A DNA stretch of 64,000 nucleotides, taken from NCBI GenBank assembly GCA_022072055.1, contig JAJVIK010000019.1, positions 112,514-176,513 of the forward strand, in the 5' to 3' direction. This document shows, one piece after another, positions 61,327 through 64,000 of this stretch; position 1 is the first letter of the stretch, and each line of letters opens with the position of its first letter. Position numbers and translations under genes: made by a program. The DNA is from a bacterium. Its GTDB lineage: Bacteria; Hinthialibacterota; Hinthialibacteria; OLB16. The notes beneath the pieces were generated by a model. That model was not told the DNA's origin, did no database searches, and worked only from the letters and a program-made list of their open reading frames with translations.

Positions 61327-62610
61327 TCAGGTTTCCCTTTGCCGCTTCTTGGCGGCGGGGAATAGGACATTGTTGAGGATCAGACGATACCCGGGCGAGT
61401 TCTTGTGAAGGGAGAGCTCGGTGTTGCCCTCGCCCACGATGTGTTCGTAATCCTCCGGGTCATGCCCCGCGAGGAAGGTGATTGTTCCCTCGCCGAGGTT
61501 CCGGTGGAGGTATTTGACCGCTCCCTCCCCCTTGAACTCCCCCATGACCTGAACCTCCGGCTTGAGAAGTTCCTTTCTGAAGGCGGAGGTTTGGCCACGG
61601 AACTCGTGGACCTCGTTGACATGACATTGAGTGAGCATGCAGGGGACCGGGTCTTGTTTCGGGCTGAAATTCACGAGAGTGAAGCGAGGATTCTGGTAGC
61701 TGGCCGGAAATACATGGCTGGGACCGCAGTCGATATTGCTGAACTCATAGACATAGGGGTCGGGAAAGAGGGTGAAGTTCTGAAAGACCATGCAGTTCTC
61801 GAAACGCAATTTGTCCTGGTGGTTTGGGGTCAGCGGGGTGCCATCGATCTCCTGGCGGATAATGTCCACGTTTTCGGCTGCGAGAGCGATGTCCAAGGTG
61901 TCGCAGGCGGAGCACATCGCGAAGAGGAAGCCCCCCTGGCTGACATAGTTCGCGAGGGAAAGGGCGACGGCGCGCTTGTGGGCCGCCACCGAGGGGAACC
62001 CGGCCTCGCGCGCGGCGGCCTTGAACAGGCGCTCCTTCTCCAGATACCAGGGGGCGTTGCGGAACTGCCCATAGAACTTCCCATACTGGCCGCTGAAATC
62101 CTCGTGGTGGAGGTGAATCCAATCGAAGTCCTGAATCCGATTGGAGAGGACATCCGGATCCCAGATCTTCTCGTAAGGAATCTCCGCGTATTCGAGCGCC
62201 AAGGTGACCGCGTCATCCCAGGGATCGAAATTGGGTGGGACATACACCGCGACGGTGGGGGCCTTCTCCAGGGTGACCAATTCCATGTTGCCGCCATCAA
62301 TCTCGCGAAGGATGCGGTCCCGTCCCTCGGCGGAGAGCGGCTCCACGGTCACCCCGGCGAGCAGGCATTTCCTGCGGGTCTCCTCGGTGTCGTAGATGAG
62401 GAAGGAGCCGTGACGATAGTTGAGCAACCATTCGACCACCCAGGCGCGCGGCTCCTGGAGCGCCCAATAGGCGATGCCGTATGCCTTGAGATGATCGGAT
62501 TGGGTCTCGTCCATGGGGATGAGCGAGAACTGGGCCTGGCCGGGGCCCGCGAGGGCCCACGCGACCACGAGGGCGGCTGGAAGCCGCATGCGATGGAGTC
62601 TCTTGATCAT
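61327..62610 (-). CDS. secreted hypothetical protein (family sometimes labelled asparagine synthetase B)
   Basis: This 427-residue protein has a signal peptide (LPAALVVAWALAGPGQAQF) and a conserved opening SLIPMDETQSDHLKAYGIAY. A second conserved stretch reads WIHLHHEDFSGQYGKFYGQF, followed by FAMCSACDTLDIAL. I recall this family being annotated as asparagine synthetase B in Bacteroidota, but no ATP or glutaminase motif is present, so that label looks wrong. It lies eight bases upstream of the MacB-like gene and is probably part of the exporter operon. It may be a periplasmic cargo or accessory protein. Confidence 0.75.
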   Translation of the reverse strand: MIKRLHRMRLPAALVVAWALAGPGQAQFSLIPMDETQSDHLKAYGIAYWALQEPRAWVVEWLLNYRHGSFLIYDTEETRRKCLLAGVTVEPLSAEGRDRILREIDGGNMELVTLEKAPTVAVYVPPNFDPWDDAVTLALEYAEIPYEKIWDPDVLSNRIQDFDWIHLHHEDFSGQYGKFYGQFRNAPWYLEKERLFKAAAREAGFPSVAAHKRAVALSLANYVSQGGFLFAMCSACDTLDIALAAENVDIIRQEIDGTPLTPNHQDKLRFENCMVFQNFTLFPDPYVYEFSNIDCGPSHVFPASYQNPRFTLVNFSPKQDPVPCMLTQCHVNEVHEFRGQTSAFRKELLKPEVQVMGEFKGEGAVKYLHRNLGEGTITFLAGHDPEDYEHIVGEGNTELSLHKNSPGYRLILNNVLFPAAKKRQRET

Positions 62611-62716
62611 ACAGAGAATTAAACCGGAAACGGGGAGGAGGGGGAAGTGAGGCGACAAGCCGCGGAAACACACAGATCTGCACAAGTCGCTTCCGCGGGA
62701 CTAGACTAACCCCGCC

Positions 62717-64000
62717 ATGCCGAGAACCGAGGCGCATCGGGAATTTCAACTGGTCTCAGTGTCCCCCTTCGGGAAGGATTTCCGGGCGGTTCTGGTGTTC
62801 CCGGAGCCGTACTCCGTCGCGAGTTCCAACCTTGCCTTCCACCAGATCTATCGTCTTCTCGGCCAGCACCCGAGGTTCTCCTGCGAGCGCGCCTGTGTCG
62901 AACCGGGCGCGCCGGTCCGGACCCTCGAACGAGGACGCCCCCTGGAAGAGTTCGACCTCCTCGCCTTCACCGTTCCCTTTGAGCTCGGCTACCTCAATGT
63001 GGTCCGGGCTCTGGATGAGAGCGGTGTTCCCCTGTTGGCCGCCGAGCGAAAAGAGGGGGACCCGCTGGTCCTGATGGGGGGCATCGCGGCGGCGGCCAAC
63101 CCGGCGGTGATGGCGCCCTTCGTGGATCTCTTTCTCTTGGGAGAGGGAGAGGCTTCACTCCCACCCGCTCTCGACCGGATCGCGGACCTTCAAGACCGGG
63201 GCTACTCGCGCCTTTCCCTCTTGGAGGCATGCACTTCCCTTCCCGGCGCGTATGTTCCCGCGATTCATGGACCGCGCCCCGCGCCAATCCAGTATGCCCG
63301 GGTGGAGGACATGGATGCCTTTCCACCCTGCTCTGCTTGGCTCACCCCGGAAACCGAATTTGACAACACCTTTTTGTTCGAGATCAGCCGCGGATGCCCG
63401 TGCGGGTGCCGGTTCTGCATGATCCGCCTTTCGCAAAAGCCTCTCCGCGCGGTCTCCGTGCAGCGTATTTTGGAAAGCGTCGAGTCCCTGCCAAGGGAGG
63501 TTCCCGGAATCGGAACTAAGGAAACGGTCCGTCCCAAGGTCGGTCTCGTGGGCGCGGCGGTGGCCTCCCATCCGGATTTTGAGGAGGTGTGCCGACTCCT
63601 GCGCGAGAAGGGGTGGGAAATCACCGCCTCGGCGATTGAGATCGACAAGGTGACCGAGGGGATCCTGGACCTCCTCGCTCAATCCCAGCGGACTCTCACG
63701 CTCGCGCCGGAGCGTGGCATTGAGGCGGAGAGGTTTCGGCTGGGCAAGCGCATTAGCAACGATCACCTGCTCCAGGTGGCGGCGCGAGCAAGCGAGCTCG
63801 GGATGCCGCGTCTCAAGATGTACTTCGTGTGCGGGATTGTGGCCCCCGAGTTTTACGGAAGCTCCACCGACCGGCCGGGGGCGGAGCTCCGCCTCCCGGA
63901 TTGGCTGGCGGACTCCGGGGACGAGGAAAGCTATTTCGAGCGCGTGTTCCACCATGAGTCGGAGGCGGTCGCGGAGTTGGTGGAGCGGATCGCCGAGGTC
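62717..64000 (+). CDS. radical SAM protein with N-terminal cobalamin-binding-like domain (3' end cut by window)
   Basis: The visible 428 codons begin MPRTEAHREFQL. An N-terminal region of about 200 residues resembles the B12-binding fold of radical SAM methylthiotransferases and related fused proteins (FTVPFELGYLNVVRALDESG, VLMGGIAAAANPAVMAPFVD). The radical SAM core follows with the cluster motif SRGCPCGCRFCMIR, which contains C-x3-C-x2-C. The arrangement resembles the uncharacterised TIGR03960-type fusion family. It is divergent from the exporter operon with 106 bases between. The 3' end is outside the window. Confidence 0.9.
   Translation, partial: MPRTEAHREFQLVSVSPFGKDFRAVLVFPEPYSVASSNLAFHQIYRLLGQHPRFSCERACVEPGAPVRTLERGRPLEEFDLLAFTVPFELGYLNVVRALDESGVPLLAAERKEGDPLVLMGGIAAAANPAVMAPFVDLFLLGEGEASLPPALDRIADLQDRGYSRLSLLEACTSLPGAYVPAIHGPRPAPIQYARVEDMDAFPPCSAWLTPETEFDNTFLFEISRGCPCGCRFCMIRLSQKPLRAVSVQRILESVESLPREVPGIGTKETVRPKVGLVGAAVASHPDFEEVCRLLREKGWEITASAIEIDKVTEGILDLLAQSQRTLTLAPERGIEAERFRLGKRISNDHLLQVAARASELGMPRLKMYFVCGIVAPEFYGSSTDRPGAELRLPDWLADSGDEESYFERVFHHESEAVAELVERIAEV

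Noticed and set aside
1..64000. Search for mobile elements, integrases and CRISPR arrays
   Set aside because: No transposase, integrase, terminal inverted repeats or regular direct repeats were recognised by eye; a dedicated search could still find degraded copies.

Overview
The window is GC-rich, gene-dense bacterial DNA from a Gram-negative organism. Evidence for a cell envelope with a periplasm includes lipobox lipoproteins, a TolQ/ExbB-type channel, a type II secretion pseudopilin, MacB-like and ABC-2 exporters, and many secreted proteins. Several features together point to an uncultivated lineage near the planctomycete/PVC-FCB branches (Sumerlaeota or Hydrogenedentota are examples): the short-tailed pseudopilin, the ECF sigma factor beside a serine/threonine kinase with WD40 repeats, DUF4838, DUF4159, GH30 and sialidase-type secreted proteins, and Thr-Pro linkers. 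This placement is an inference; there is no rRNA here to settle it. One tRNA, tRNA-Pro(CGG), is present. I saw no CRISPR array, transposase, integrase or prophage.

Layout. 1-2230 (minus): a TolQ/ExbB fragment, a coiled-coil LysM lipoprotein and a 2TM protein. 2596-5393 (plus): overlapping bacterioferritin-like, transglutaminase-like and ABC ATPase genes. 5442-6473 (minus): a six-helix membrane protein with a winged-helix regulator. 6638-14237: a TPR methyltransferase, a pseudopilin, a two-gene cytochrome bd-superfamily complex whose large subunit carries a c-type haem domain, a polysaccharide deacetylase with a long Pro/Glu/Ala tail, and tlyA. 14256-22511 (minus): the most unusual locus, consisting of a 410-residue anti-sigma-like protein, a 2,077-residue receptor (CHAT protease, degenerate cyclase, Ser/Thr kinase, membrane helix, WD40 repeats, two LamG-like modules), and an ECF sigma factor. 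22657-26939: a GH30 glycosidase, a secreted unknown and a SOUL protein. 26984-33582: the tRNA, a peroxiredoxin, an ABC-2 exporter operon with TPR and His-rich companions, and a TMTC-like GT-C protein, closed by a strong hairpin.

33590-40284 (minus): the primary sigma factor RpoD, a secreted Cys-rich/Thr-Pro protein, and an operon of TPR protein, PhnD-like binding protein and histidine kinase. 40353-46944 (plus): a tightly overlapping yhaM, neuA-like, serA and URO-D-like operon (neuA seems to lack one base right after its start codon), a lipoprotein, a DUF4258-like/DUF2283 pair and a LON-domain protein. 46962-51380: a sialidase-type BNR protein, a second membrane/winged-helix pair behind a clear promoter-operator, and a dCache-HAMP-adenylate cyclase. 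51561-55608 (plus): a DUF4838 protein, a methyltransferase and a DUF4159 protein. 55564-62610 (minus): a long overlapping run of GT-C glycosyltransferase, metallophosphoesterase, RNase HII-YraN fusion, ABC ATPase, MacB-like permease and a secreted unknown. The window ends inside a radical SAM gene.

Functionally the region mixes housekeeping (rpoD, tlyA, serA, rnhB, yhaM) with envelope export, carbohydrate turnover and several signalling systems. The two membrane/regulator pairs are paralogous in their regulators, and the receptor-sigma locus looks like a self-contained signalling unit that senses outside the cell and acts through proteolysis, phosphorylation and transcription.
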